Shown: in pieces, positions 1 to 7,194 of the stretch | Position numbering within the stretch: position 1 is the first letter of the stretch | How the letters are laid out: each line of letters starts with the position of its first letter | DNA from: a virus | Length of the DNA: 22,745 nucleotides | Direction: 5' to 3' (one strand) | IMG/VR virus record: IMGVR_UViG_3300050821_005170 | Coordinates: 1-22,745 of that record | Translations under genes and position numbers: made by a program | The notes under the pieces: model-generated | Database searches by the model: none | What the model saw: only the letters and a program-made list of their open reading frames with translations | Told to the model about the DNA's origin: nothing

Positions 1-1
1 A

Positions 2-247
2 TGTATGCCTGTCTCGATTAGTTCTCTACCAACCAATTGGTCTGATGATAGCACACATCGAGTAACAGTAACATTCGTCTTTACCAAATGGCAATCACAA
101 TTACTGCAGACTTCTGATCTTGATTTACCAATTAACAATTTTACCAATCAACTTCTCAATGTTGGTGCTCAATTTTTGAACGGCTCATCTTCCACAAAAC
201 AACTTAGTCAAATTATCGGTCGCAATTCATTAAGCAATATTATATAA
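2..247 (+). CDS. C-terminal part of a tail-tube-fold protein (gp19/gp54-like)
   Basis: This is the end of a gene that enters from the left edge; the frame is open back to base 2. An ATG at 5 exists, but there is no room to judge whether it is a true start. The visible 80 residues contain the pattern Pro-(Val)-Ser-Ile-Ser followed by a beta-strand with Val-Thr-Val-Thr-Phe and a Trp about 30 residues in. This resembles the C-terminal strands of T4 gp19 (tail tube) and related tube-initiator proteins such as gp54. About 45 further residues, rich in Asn, Gln and Ser, follow. It ends with TAA 9 bases before the gp26-like gene and belongs to the same + strand tail operon. The family call is by pattern and neighbourhood only; which tube-fold protein it is cannot be decided from the fragment. 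Confidence 0.5.
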   Translation, partial: CMPVSISSLPTNWSDDSTHRVTVTFVFTKWQSQLLQTSDLDLPINNFTNQLLNVGAQFLNGSSSTKQLSQIIGRNSLSNII

Positions 248-256
248 GGATTCATT

Positions 257-976
257 ATGACTTTACCAAGAATTGATTTACCTATCTATACCACCAACAT
301 TTGTTCACAAAAAGCTTCCGTTAGATTTACGCCATTTACAGTAAAAGAAAGCACTGTTTTAATGATGGCAAAAGAAAGTGGCGAAGTGAAATCAATGGTT
401 GATGCTTTGAAGCAAGTTCTAACCAATTGTTTGGTGGACAAGCTTGATATTAATAAACTTCCTATGGTGGATTTGGAATGGCTTTTCCTTCAAATCTACA
501 TGAAATCTAGTGGTGAAAAAATACCAGTTCACTTCAAATGCACCAATACATACCAAAATAACGCTTGTGGAATGATTCTGCAATGTGATGTGGATTTGAA
601 TCAAATCAAACTCGAAATTCCAGAAAAGGGATTTGGAAAAATAATGTTGAATGAAACAATTGGTGTCCAATTACGTCTTCCAACATTTGAATCCACACAA
701 AAGGCTCTTATGGTTGAACAATCCTTACAAGATCACATGATGGCTGCTATGTGTATTGATTACATATTTGATGAGCAAACAGTGACCAGATCGGATGATG
801 CTACTCCAGAAGAACTTCTAGAATTTGTCCAACAGATAGAGATATCAAAATATAATGAAATTGAAAAATTCTTGGATTCTATACCAAACATTAGTCATAA
901 AGTAAATACAACTTGTGTTAAATGTGGTTATAACCATGAAATCAAGTTGGAGGGTTTGGAGGATTTTTTCGCGTAG
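257..976 (+). CDS. gp26-like / T4_baseplate family protein (tail assembly chaperone-like)
   Basis: A 239-residue protein matching the overall pattern of the T4 gp26 / T4_baseplate family: an N-terminal 'LPxxDLPIYT' strand, a 'FTVKESTVLMMAKES' segment, a helical middle, and a C-terminal Cys-x2-Cys knuckle (residues about 221-224) just before the terminal 'GLEDFF'. Family members are baseplate hub or tail-assembly proteins. The start has a good ribosome binding site, AAGGA, 6 bases upstream. The gene ends in TAG at 974-976, one of few amber stops here. The last codons GAT TTT TTC GCG TAG hold a U UUU UUC slippery heptamer at 964-970, with a hairpin starting at 976. A fraction of ribosomes probably continue in the -1 frame to make a 316-residue fusion with the next gene. 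A tape-measure-like gene follows, the order known from G/GT-type chaperone pairs of long-tailed phages. Confidence 0.75.
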   Translation: MTLPRIDLPIYTTNICSQKASVRFTPFTVKESTVLMMAKESGEVKSMVDALKQVLTNCLVDKLDINKLPMVDLEWLFLQIYMKSSGEKIPVHFKCTNTYQNNACGMILQCDVDLNQIKLEIPEKGFGKIMLNETIGVQLRLPTFESTQKALMVEQSLQDHMMAAMCIDYIFDEQTVTRSDDATPEELLEFVQQIEISKYNEIEKFLDSIPNISHKVNTTCVKCGYNHEIKLEGLEDFFA

Positions 977-1005
977 TGCTGCCTGAGCAAGCACTTAGGC
1001 AGCAC
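964..1005 (+). promoter_or_regulatory. Programmed -1 ribosomal frameshift signal
   Basis: The heptamer T TTT TTC (964-970) lies in the correct phase for gp26 codons TTT and TTC. It is followed by a 5-base spacer (971-975, containing most of the TAG stop) and then a perfect 9-bp stem: 976-984 pairs with 997-1005 around a 12-base loop. After a one-base backward slip the next codons are CGC GTA GTG, which enter the downstream gene in frame. Heptamer, spacer and stem all match the textbook arrangement for -1 frameshifting in phage tail-assembly genes. Confidence 0.75.
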
Positions 1006-1206
1006 TTCGAAACCAATTTTAATTTGTTATACCATCATAAGTTAGACATAAGGATATTTGACTCCATGGTACCCTGGGAAAAGGATGTGTATTTGGCTAT
1101 GATGGTTCAGGCTGTAGAAGAAGAAAATTTGAAATTGCAACTCCAAGAAGCTGCTAAACGAGCTTCGGCAAAGGGACCAAGACGACCAAGAATGAAAAGA
1201 GGCTAA
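976..1206 (+). CDS. Short protein downstream of gp26, probable -1 frameshift extension
   Basis: A 76-residue frame opening with GTG that shares one base with the gp26 stop (TAGTG). It has a helix-rich centre with Trp-Glu and an acidic 'EEEN' stretch, and a strongly basic end (RRPRMKRG). It has no good ribosome binding site of its own: the nearest GGAGG lies about 15 bases upstream, and the GTG forms the first bases of a 9-bp hairpin. The frame is exactly -1 relative to gp26 and is open upstream through the slippery site, so it most likely forms the tail of a gp26 fusion, as in lambda G/GT-type chaperones. Positionally it matches T4 gene 51, but it is far shorter and I see no sequence link. 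It ends with TAA followed at once by TAG. Confidence 0.7.
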   Translation: MLPEQALRQHFETNFNLLYHHKLDIRIFDSMVPWEKDVYLAMMVQAVEEENLKLQLQEAAKRASAKGPRRPRMKRG

Positions 1207-1209
1207 TAG

Positions 1210-2994
1210 ATGGCAGCTAAGAAGAAAACACCAGCGGGTTTAAATCTTGAGGACTTTGTCAAAGTTCTCAAGGAAAAAAACCTACCAATACCACCAGAAA
1301 TCCAACACGAATTGGATCAAAGGGTTGCTCCAAATGAAAAACCAAAGGCAAAAACACCAGAACCACCAAAGCTTCCGGCTAAAAAACCCAAAGCTTCTGT
1401 AAAAGGAGCTTCAAAACAAGGAAAGATTAAAAACGAATCAGAAGAAGATTTGTTGGAACGCGCTCGTGAACTTATAGAACAGGAAGGAAAGATGGACGCA
1501 AGAATTCTTGCATACCGTCTTTCCATCAGCCGACCTGTGGCACAGGAATTACTGAATAAAATTGAGAAGGACGATTTCACAAACCAATCCCAAACAAAAT
1601 ACGAAGAATCACCAAAAAACGAAGGAAAACGCGTTCATTCATCATTACAAAATTTCCTAGGAAAAGACACAGCCAAAAAACTCATAAAACAACATCCGAA
1701 TACTCCAGGAACAGAATCTGTATCCTTACAAAATCTTCCTGAATTATTAAACAACAAAGAAAAAAAGAAAGTTCCTGCTACGTCTGCAGATATCAAGGCT
1801 ATTCGTGCTAGCGTTGATGAAATTCATGAGTATTTGTTTGGTAAGAAGAAACCTTTGGGTTCTAATCTTATAAAGAGCAGACGACGTCAAGGAGGATTTT
1901 TAAAATCATTTGTAGGTGGATTGACGACAGATCGATTTGCCGAGAAAGTTTTTTCTGGTGGATTACCAAAATTTGAACGTGCCAAACCAACAGAAAATAA
2001 GACGCCATCTACTGTTGAACGCGTGCCAACAGAAAACGTTCCAAACGCTCTCAGCAATATTCAAATGGGTAATTCTGATCAGGCGCAAGCACAACACACC
2101 AAAGAATTTGTACAAAAAGAAGAAGACGCAAAAGCCCTTCATCAACGTATCGATAAAATCCAAACATCCATAGACGATATGAAAAAGAAATTGGATACGT
2201 TGTTGGGTAGAAGTGGAAAAAATAATTTTGGAAGTATGCTAGGAACAATCTTACAAATGCTAGGATTAGCTTGGAAGGCTATTCGAGCTATTGGCGCCAA
2301 TGTGGGAAAAGTTCTATCTCAATTAGGTAAGCTCGCAAGCACAATCTTTAGTAACGTTTGGTCAAAACTCAAACCTATATTGGCTCGCGCTGGTTTTGCC
2401 GAAACGGGAGCCGCTCTTGGTGCAGCTGTTCTTACGGCTGGTCAGGCCTTAGCCATCGACCGTATGGCCAAATATGAATACGATCGTGCCGCAAGTCCAT
2501 TCAAGAAATTGGAACAGGATTACGGATTAAAGGCTCTTGGTAATGGTAATTTTGAATTAAAAGGTAAAAAGTATCACAATTATGGAGATAGCGAAGTAAA
2601 GGGCAATGATGATCTTCCAGAAGAATATAAGACACTTATCAATGCCAAGACGGGAGATACGCGCGGTGGAACGTCGAAACGAGCTCAGGAGTATATCCAA
2701 AAACATGAAGCCGAATTTGAGGCGTTGAAAGTAAAACCTACTCAACCTCCAAGAGCACTCCCAACAGCGCTTTCCAAAGCTACCGAAACAAATAACACAC
2801 TAGAATCTGATAAAGATTCATCCCCACAGGTTGTAGTGGTGAAAGGTGGAAACAAGACTACGGTTGTCCCTACGCCGTCTCAGAGTCCAATTGGGGTTGT
2901 AGTAAGTCCGCGTAATCCAGAACCTTCTGCTGATTCTTTGAATGCAGGACTTTTTGATGCTCCACAAGGCTATGGAGCAATGTATCGTATCTGA
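1210..2994 (+). CDS. Tape-measure-like tail protein (594 aa)
   Basis: A long structural-type protein. An N-terminal Lys/Pro/Ala-rich stretch (about residues 40-80) is followed by a short helical region that could form a small helix-turn-helix (about 81-122). Next comes a linker with basic clusters (about 215-235), a charged coiled-coil-like segment (about 290-340), and a run of hydrophobic and amphipathic helices (about 345-420) including an Ala/Gly-rich membrane-like stretch. The C-terminus is low-complexity. Lengths and layout resemble tail tape measures: T4 gp29 is about 590 residues, and tape length scales with tail length. Position right after a chaperone-like frameshift pair supports that role. 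The start has AGAGG about 7 bases upstream. The TGA stop abuts a strong hairpin. I do not recognise a specific family, so another baseplate-hub role is possible. Confidence 0.5.
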   Translation: MAAKKKTPAGLNLEDFVKVLKEKNLPIPPEIQHELDQRVAPNEKPKAKTPEPPKLPAKKPKASVKGASKQGKIKNESEEDLLERARELIEQEGKMDARILAYRLSISRPVAQELLNKIEKDDFTNQSQTKYEESPKNEGKRVHSSLQNFLGKDTAKKLIKQHPNTPGTESVSLQNLPELLNNKEKKKVPATSADIKAIRASVDEIHEYLFGKKKPLGSNLIKSRRRQGGFLKSFVGGLTTDRFAEKVFSGGLPKFERAKPTENKTPSTVERVPTENVPNALSNIQMGNSDQAQAQHTKEFVQKEEDAKALHQRIDKIQTSIDDMKKKLDTLLGRSGKNNFGSMLGTILQMLGLAWKAIRAIGANVGKVLSQLGKLASTIFSNVWSKLKPILARAGFAETGAALGAAVLTAGQALAIDRMAKYEYDRAASPFKKLEQDYGLKALGNGNFELKGKKYHNYGDSEVKGNDDLPEEYKTLINAKTGDTRGGTSKRAQEYIQKHEAEFEALKVKPTQPPRALPTALSKATETNNTLESDKDSSPQVVVVKGGNKTTVVPTPSQSPIGVVVSPRNPEPSADSLNAGLFDAPQGYGAMYRI

Positions 2995-2996
2995 AA

Positions 2997-3042
2997 ATGA
3001 ATGGGCCACCCAGACTCGGACATTAGGGTGGCCCGCATTCAT
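2997..3042 (+). terminator. Strong hairpin ending the tail operon
   Basis: Two bases after the stop of the 594-residue gene lies an inverted repeat. Bases 2997-3011 pair with 3026-3042 (GGGCCACCC against GGGTGGCCC, extended by an ATGAAT/ATTCAT stem with a two-base bulge) around a 14-base loop. Position and strength suggest a transcription terminator or 3'-end stabiliser for the + strand operon. A clear run of T is lacking (CAACATTTTG follows), so Rho-independent action is only probable. Confidence 0.6.
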
Positions 3043-3330
3043 AACAACATTTTGTGCCGTGAGACTTCAACGCTTTGGATTACTCATATCTGATCAGGAT
3101 ATTTTCACCTTAGCTCCATCCGGTTCTGTTTCGCATCTATCCGGAGTTGTAGTCAGCTTAACCTTAACAACCCAGAACCAAGCACCTTACTTCTATTATC
3201 AAGTATAATTTAATTTGATTCGAAAGATTAGCGCTTCATAGTTCAACCCTCTGGTTCATTTTTAGAGAATCATTTTATTTACCTATCGAGCGTAAAAAGT
3301 TTACTCCTATCCGACGCAAAAGTAAAGCGT
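3043..3330. other. Convergent intergenic region, content unclear
   Basis: About 290 bases between the convergent + strand tail operon and the - strand operons. I see no tRNA and no convincing gene. An 88-codon + strand frame crosses it (2942-3208), but it starts inside the previous gene, lacks a ribosome binding site and spans the terminator hairpin. Bases 3091-3107 form a near-perfect palindrome around TGATCA. The hexamer ATCCGG occurs twice (near 3118 and 3140). The right part is AT-rich. It could hold a small RNA, but nothing decides this. Confidence 0.4.
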
Positions 3331-3495
3331 TTAAATGAAAAGAAAAAGCAACCGAATAAGAAAAACAATTGGCCAAAGAAGACAAAGAGCAATTCCAATA
3401 AGTCTAGTGTGAATTGGTTTGCCTCGTGAGAAAATCTCATCGCGAAAATAAGAAATGAAAAATCCAAGACCAAAAAGATATATTGTAGAAAACAT
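3331..3495 (-). CDS. Small two-helix membrane protein (54 aa)
   Basis: ATG at 3495 with AGAGGTG five bases upstream reads 54 codons to TAA. The protein has two hydrophobic stretches (about residues 4-15 and 31-54) separated by a short charged loop with Arg-Asp-Glu and Arg-Gly-Lys. The second stretch is rich in Leu, Ile, Phe and Trp. A longer frame on the same strand (64 codons) covers the same bases in another phase, but it lacks a ribosome binding site. It is the last gene of the - strand operon below gp32. Function unknown; a small inner-membrane protein such as a holin-like or exclusion protein is possible, but nothing shows it. Confidence 0.6.
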   Translation of the reverse strand: MFSTIYLFGLGFFISYFRDEIFSRGKPIHTRLIGIALCLLWPIVFLIRLLFLFI

Positions 3496-3511
3496 AAGTC
3501 ACCTCTTTTGG

Positions 3512-4000
3512 TTACAAACCACGAAAATCCATATTTTCAAATATGATATGTTCGTGGTCAGTCAATTCCGTTTTCAGACCTTTAATCGGGTATTGGGCAA
3601 TACTTGAGAGCGCAAAACCAAAACCTTCGCGAATATACGATCCAGCATCGTCTCGATCTGCTACGGAATGAGTCAGGCCTGTATGAAGAAGATATAGATC
3701 ACCCAATAGACGTTCGTGGTATCCGCGATTGATATTGATTATAAAAAGGCCGGTGGGGCGATCCCAGACCCAATTATCAAAATTGTAGCAATTGTAATTT
3801 CGTTCTTCGTTTGGTTCACCAAACAAAACTACGCCTGGACAATTATGAACTTCGCTCAAATTATTGGCTTTGGCAGAGTTATTCCAACATCTCTCAATAC
3901 TTTCTTGAATCCATTCGAAACTCTCTATGCGTCCATCCGGACGCGCTTTGCTAACGCTGCGAAGTCTGACGAAGAACTCGTCTTCAGATATTAGACGCAT
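3512..4000 (-). CDS. Hypothetical protein (162 aa)
   Basis: A soluble protein with no family I recognise. It has an acidic N-terminus, several Trp residues in the first half (about residues 30-80) and His-Glu near the C-terminus. The start is secure: ATG at 4000 preceded by a full AGGAGGT 7 bases upstream. On the - strand a TATAAT hexamer (plus-strand 4021-4026) lies just upstream, with a weak TTGGCC 16 bases further back inside the gp32 terminator stem. The gene may therefore have its own promoter separate from gp32; this is suggestive only. It is followed by the 54-residue membrane protein. Confidence 0.75.
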   Translation of the reverse strand: MRLISEDEFFVRLRSVSKARPDGRIESFEWIQESIERCWNNSAKANNLSEVHNCPGVVLFGEPNEERNYNCYNFDNWVWDRPTGLFIININRGYHERLLGDLYLLHTGLTHSVADRDDAGSYIREGFGFALSSIAQYPIKGLKTELTDHEHIIFENMDFRGL

Positions 4001-4030
4001 TTTAATTACCTCCTGGAGCTATTATACTAT

Positions 4031-4068
4031 GGGAAAAGAAAAGGCCAAGCGATTTCTCGCCTGGCCTT
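4031..4068 (-). terminator. Rho-independent terminator after gp32
   Basis: Read on the - strand, a 12-base arm (AAGGCCAGGCGA) pairs with TCGCTTGGCCTT around a GAAA tetraloop with one G-T pair, directly followed by TTCTTTTCCC. It lies about 40 bases past the gp32 stop. This is a canonical intrinsic terminator and matches the high, separate expression usual for gp32. Confidence 0.85.
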
Positions 4069-4109
4069 ATTTGGGAACAACCAATTAAGGTTGCGCCTCC
4101 ACCAGCTGA

Positions 4110-5048
4110 TTATTCTGCTTCAGCAAGCCTTGCGAACTCTGCGTAAGCGCTTCCATCTTCTCCAGGAGTCTCTGAAATTGCATCCTTGATTTCTCGGTCC
4201 ATTTCAGCTTCGGTTGGTGGAACGTCATCTTCCACTTTGGCTTGAGCCGCTCTGGCTGGCGCACCAGTTGTTCCAGCCGCACCCAAAACCTTATCCAAGC
4301 GCTTCTTTAACTCATCATAAGTCTTGAACTTATCTGGAGCTACTTCTGCCTTGAGACTGTAAAGATCCTTCCAAAGTTTTTCGATCTTAGCATCATCGCC
4401 TCCAAATATAGGAGACGGCGCTGCGAACTCAGACTTGTCGTAATTTCGGAAATCTCCAACTTTACGAATCTTAAGCTTGAAATCCGCTCCTTCCCAGAAG
4501 TCAAACGCATTGAATTTAACTTCATCTGGATCCACATATGATCCTTCTTCTCTATTGGTTTCCATACCAAGCTTATCTTTGATCTTATCCATAATCTTGG
4601 TGCCATACGAATACAAGAAATGCTTTCCTTCGTTGGCTGGATTACCAGCATCCTTCACAACCCAAATATTGCTGATATAATTCAACTTACGCTTACGTGC
4701 GCTAGCAATTTCTCGATTTGCCTTCACTCCAGTATCCCAAAGCGCCTTATTGATTTCAGAAACCGGATCATCAAGACCAATAGTCGTCAAAGAGTTTTCA
4801 ATATACCATCCACCTGGACCTTGAAATGCATGAGTCCACAAAGTTGAATAATCTGGTGGTGGAATGTCGTCAGCCATATCAATGGCTGGACCCATCAAAA
4901 AACGAATTACAGCAAAACCATTACCTGCTTTATCAACAGTTGGTTGCCAATAGCGTTCATCGCGGACGAATTTTCTGTTTTGTTGCTCCAGAGCTTTCTG
5001 AAGTCTTTCGGCTGAATTGCCTTTGCGTAGTTTTGCAAAATCTACCAT
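4110..5048 (-). CDS. 32: Single-stranded DNA-binding protein, gp32-like
   Basis: A 312-residue homologue of T4 gp32, which coats single-stranded DNA in replication, recombination and repair. The N-terminus is basic (KLRKGNS, like the LAST-type cooperativity motif). The central OB-fold region carries 'GPGGWYIENSLTTIGLDDPVSE', 'NYISNIWVVKD', 'FLYSYGTKI' and 'FDFWEGADFKLKIRKVGDFRNYDKSEF', patterns I associate with cyanophage/far-T4 gp32. The C-terminal ~45 residues are acidic, as in the T4 protein-partner tail. It contains no cysteine at all, so the zinc site of T4 gp32 (three Cys and one His) is absent. The start has GAGGAT 6 bases upstream. Just upstream, a small 5-bp hairpin (about 5097-5113) lies in the 79-base leader; T4 gp32 controls its own translation through leader structure, but I cannot show that here. 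Confidence 0.93.
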   Translation of the reverse strand: MVDFAKLRKGNSAERLQKALEQQNRKFVRDERYWQPTVDKAGNGFAVIRFLMGPAIDMADDIPPPDYSTLWTHAFQGPGGWYIENSLTTIGLDDPVSEINKALWDTGVKANREIASARKRKLNYISNIWVVKDAGNPANEGKHFLYSYGTKIMDKIKDKLGMETNREEGSYVDPDEVKFNAFDFWEGADFKLKIRKVGDFRNYDKSEFAAPSPIFGGDDAKIEKLWKDLYSLKAEVAPDKFKTYDELKKRLDKVLGAAGTTGAPARAAQAKVEDDVPPTEAEMDREIKDAISETPGEDGSAYAEFARLAEAE

Positions 5049-5127
5049 TTTTGTATCCTCGTATCTATGTGTACTTTAATATTTTGTGTAAATCAATTCG
5101 GCCTTGCGCCGATTCATAATGTACTTG

Positions 5128-5403
5128 TTATTTAGTCGCGATTTGTTGCAGTTCTTTGTCTACGACAAAATATTTTTCATCCATACAATTGACACCGATC
5201 AAAGGACCAATAAATGGTTTATCTTCATTGATATGAAATCGATATTGATCAACTCCTCCATGATCTAAACAAAGATTTTGAGCATTTACTATTTGATTGT
5301 TTAGTCTATTCTTAGGATAATCTAATTGGGCTTCACATCCAGTTAAATATATCAATTCGAATATCAACCAAATTATCAAAATAAAACCAATTAAATCTTT
5401 CAT
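5128..5403 (-). CDS. Small putative lipoprotein (91 aa)
   Basis: The N-terminus has one charged residue pair (Lys2-Asp3), then a hydrophobic core (about residues 5-20) and a lipobox-like Leu-Thr-Gly-Cys ending at Cys23. This suggests a lipid-anchored, exported protein with a ~68-residue mature part containing two further Cys residues. The ATG overlaps the TGA of the AAA+ gene by four bases (ATGA), so the two are translationally coupled. An inner-membrane or periplasmic role such as superinfection exclusion or a spanin-like lipoprotein is possible, but the length and lack of Pro-rich character do not favour a spanin. I do not recognise the family. Confidence 0.6.
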   Translation of the reverse strand: MKDLIGFILIIWLIFELIYLTGCEAQLDYPKNRLNNQIVNAQNLCLDHGGVDQYRFHINEDKPFIGPLIGVNCMDEKYFVVDKELQQIATK

Positions 5404-6359
5404 GTAAATCCCACTGTAGGTTTATCAGGCGTGTCTTCGGAGGTAGCCTTAGAATCTTGCATTTTTTTCAGTCGTTCAATAACTGAATTAAGATCCTGTC
5501 CAAGACATTCAACAGCCACAATTACTTCTTTCAGGAAAGCTAATGAAAAATTCTTAGTCAATCTTACCCAAAGTTCCAAATCTTCCTGATTATCATTCAG
5601 GCGTGGATTCTTCTTCTGGAGATAATGGCGCCGTGATTCATCACTAGGTATTCCAATATATACCACTTCATCAAATCTTGAGGGTCTTTTAGAAAATCTC
5701 TTATCCAATTTTTCGGGATAATTGGTTGTGGCTATGAAAACCACATTATCAATCTGCAGCTCTCCATCCAAAAGAGCCAACATATCCGATTCACCGCGAT
5801 TATCCAGAATCGCATCAATATCTTCAATCAACACAACAACAGGTCTTTTTGGTTCAATTCGACGAAATATTCGCAAAACTTCTGCTGTTACGTTTGGTGT
5901 GGTGCAATAGAAAGAAACTCCACCCAACGCGATAATTTCCAAAGAAATTTGTTGAAGGCAAGCCGTCTTTCCCGACCCAGGTGGTCCCCAAAGAAGAATA
6001 CCACGTTTCCAAAGAAACCCATGTTGGCGGAAAACATTCTCACGAGTCCAGAAAAATTTAATTGAACTCAAAATTTCGGTTGTTTTGGAATCTGGAAGAA
6101 CTATCAGTTGATCTAAATCAACTTTCTTTCTAACCAAAAACGGCCCACGTTGATCACTTATTGTTGGTAGATATTGGCCTGAAGGAACTTGTTCAACAGT
6201 CTTTTCACAAGGGAAATAATAATCGCCAGAAACGGACCACATCTTGTGTTTTCCATTAACAGCTTCATCCAAGAAATCTCTGTTATTAAAATCTTTGAAT
6301 CCAGGAGTGTCATCATCGTAAATACTGGATGGCGCAGTCAACGCTTTCAATAAACTCAT
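5400..6359 (-). CDS. AAA+ ATPase, BCS1/FtsH-like core
   Basis: A 319-residue AAA+ protein. The first ~115 residues are a family-specific N-domain. The ATPase core has Walker A GPPGSGKT (residues 125-132), Walker B VVVLIEDID (174-182), sensor 1 ATTN (210-213) and an arginine-finger region RPSRFD (225-230). A helical lid follows, ending in a charged Lys/Asp/Thr-rich tail. The classic-clade arrangement resembles BCS1 and proteasomal/FtsH-type ATPases rather than replicative helicases. It is not a clamp-loader or gp41-type gene. It overlaps PilZ-like and lipoprotein genes by ATGA on both sides, so the three are coupled. The substrate is unknown; remodelling or unfolding of a protein complex is the general family role. 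Confidence 0.88.
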   Translation of the reverse strand: MSLLKALTAPSSIYDDDTPGFKDFNNRDFLDEAVNGKHKMWSVSGDYYFPCEKTVEQVPSGQYLPTISDQRGPFLVRKKVDLDQLIVLPDSKTTEILSSIKFFWTRENVFRQHGFLWKRGILLWGPPGSGKTACLQQISLEIIALGGVSFYCTTPNVTAEVLRIFRRIEPKRPVVVLIEDIDAILDNRGESDMLALLDGELQIDNVVFIATTNYPEKLDKRFSKRPSRFDEVVYIGIPSDESRRHYLQKKNPRLNDNQEDLELWVRLTKNFSLAFLKEVIVAVECLGQDLNSVIERLKKMQDSKATSEDTPDKPTVGFT

Positions 6360-6679
6360 TTATTTTCCTTAACTCTTCTAATCATGAAAAAACCAGTCTT
6401 ACCATTTGTATTATGACGGGCGTATGCGTCCATATGGTAAATTTTGATTACATTTGGAACTCTATCCAGATAGATCACTACCACTAAATGATATTTGGCA
6501 GCTATTCTTATTGGTAATTTTCCTGTCTCTAAGCAAACTCCACTTGGACAAAGATCAACAATTTTATGCCTGGTACGAACCTTTTTCCCATTAGCTTCAT
6601 TGATTAAATATGCAACCGTATTTTCTGGAACCTTTCCTCTTACATGCTGTCTTCTATTACTATCTTTGTTTTCTTCCAC
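6356..6679 (-). CDS. PilZ-domain-like protein
   Basis: A 107-residue protein with the two marks of a PilZ cyclic-di-GMP-binding fold. Near the N-terminus is RxxxR (Arg-Gln-His-Val-Arg, about residues 10-14). About 28 residues later is Asp-Leu-Cys-Pro-Ser-Gly (about 42-47), matching (D/N)xSxxG except that Cys replaces the Ser. Beta-strand-like segments follow, ending 'KTGFFMIRR', as in the last PilZ strands. The longest frame starts with TTG at 6685. I chose GTG at 6679 because GGAG lies 7 bases before it; the 5' end is uncertain. The gene sits between a gp33-like coactivator and an AAA+ ATPase. PilZ proteins act as c-di-GMP receptors, so this may let the phage sense or blunt host c-di-GMP signalling; this is inference from motifs only. 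Confidence 0.65.
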   Translation of the reverse strand: MEENKDSNRRQHVRGKVPENTVAYLINEANGKKVRTRHKIVDLCPSGVCLETGKLPIRIAAKYHLVVVIYLDRVPNVIKIYHMDAYARHNTNGKTGFFMIRRVKENK

Positions 6680-6681
6680 TA

Positions 6682-6915
6682 TCAATCTCCAGTCGGCAAT
6701 CTAGAATCTCTACCTCCAGGCAAATAATGAAGCGCCTGTGCTTCCACTTTAAGTTTGGCTTTAAGCGATGGAGTGATGAGTTTCTTAACTACATCGCTTT
6801 CAACTCCGGTTTTTTCACAATACTGAACCAGAGCTTCGAGATGAGATATGTTTTGGGTATTGGCAAGACTTTCGACTGCTTGGGAGAATTTGGTTTTATC
6901 GTCAATTTTGGTCAT
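6682..6915 (-). CDS. 33: Late-transcription coactivator, gp33-like
   Basis: A small (77 aa) helical protein with the pattern I associate with phage late-transcription coactivators: a helix, then 'LEALVQYCEKTGVESDVVKKLITPSLKAKLKVEAQALHYLP', then a short tail ending 'RLPTGD'. In T4, gp33 bridges RNA polymerase, the gp55 sigma factor and the sliding clamp to activate late promoters. The longest frame starts with TTG at 6948. ATGs occur at 6939 and 6915. I chose 6915 because it leaves a short overlap with the previous gene, but no ribosome binding site is strong. Confidence is limited by the short, low-complexity nature of the family. Confidence 0.6.
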   Translation of the reverse strand: MTKIDDKTKFSQAVESLANTQNISHLEALVQYCEKTGVESDVVKKLITPSLKAKLKVEAQALHYLPGGRDSRLPTGD

Positions 6916-7141
6916 AGTAATCTTTACCGCATTCGACATTTCTGACAAGTATTTTCAATCTATCATTATCCATAAGAATCGTTCCAGCACAATTATCGCT
7001 GTGACTACCACGTCTTACGGTTACCGTTTCAGCACGCCACCTCGTATTATATATGTCCATACAATCCAAACAATCTTTCGATGGACGTTTGCCTTGATAT
7101 CTTGGGTGTTTCTTACAAGAGAGGATAATCGCAAATGACAT
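6902..7141 (-). CDS. Small Cys/His protein, putative zinc finger (79 aa)
   Basis: A 79-residue protein with an N-terminal Cys9-x2-His12 and Cys24-x2-Cys27 set around a basic Pro/Lys/Arg loop, followed by 'DIYNTRW'. Such a compact Cys/His pattern is common in small conserved phage proteins and suggests one zinc ion. Two more Cys residues follow (51, 71). The longer frame to 7189 runs back toward the tmRNA gene; I chose ATG at 7141 because AAGGA lies about 6 bases upstream. It overlaps the gp33-like gene slightly and is the first protein gene after the tmRNA, so may be on the same transcript. Function unknown. Confidence 0.65.
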   Translation of the reverse strand: MSFAIILSCKKHPRYQGKRPSKDCLDCMDIYNTRWRAETVTVRRGSHSDNCAGTILMDNDRLKILVRNVECGKDYYDQN

Positions 7142-7194
7142 AATGTATCCTTGGGAAAAGATTGGTGGATGATTGGATAATAAGGACACCCACC

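Noticed and set aside
2942-3208. An 88-codon + strand frame running from the end of the tape-measure-like gene past the hairpin
   Set aside because: It starts inside the previous gene, has no ribosome binding site and crosses a strong terminator-like hairpin. Its end looks protein-like, so it could be a remnant, but I cannot support it.
3279-3473. A 64-codon frame over the small membrane gene below the 162-residue gene
   Set aside because: It lacks a ribosome binding site. The overlapping 54-codon frame has AGAGGTG and a clear two-helix protein.
5097-5113. A small hairpin in the gp32 leader as a gp32 operator or terminator
   Set aside because: Only 5 base pairs and no T run. T4 gp32 autocontrol uses a pseudoknot that I cannot show here.
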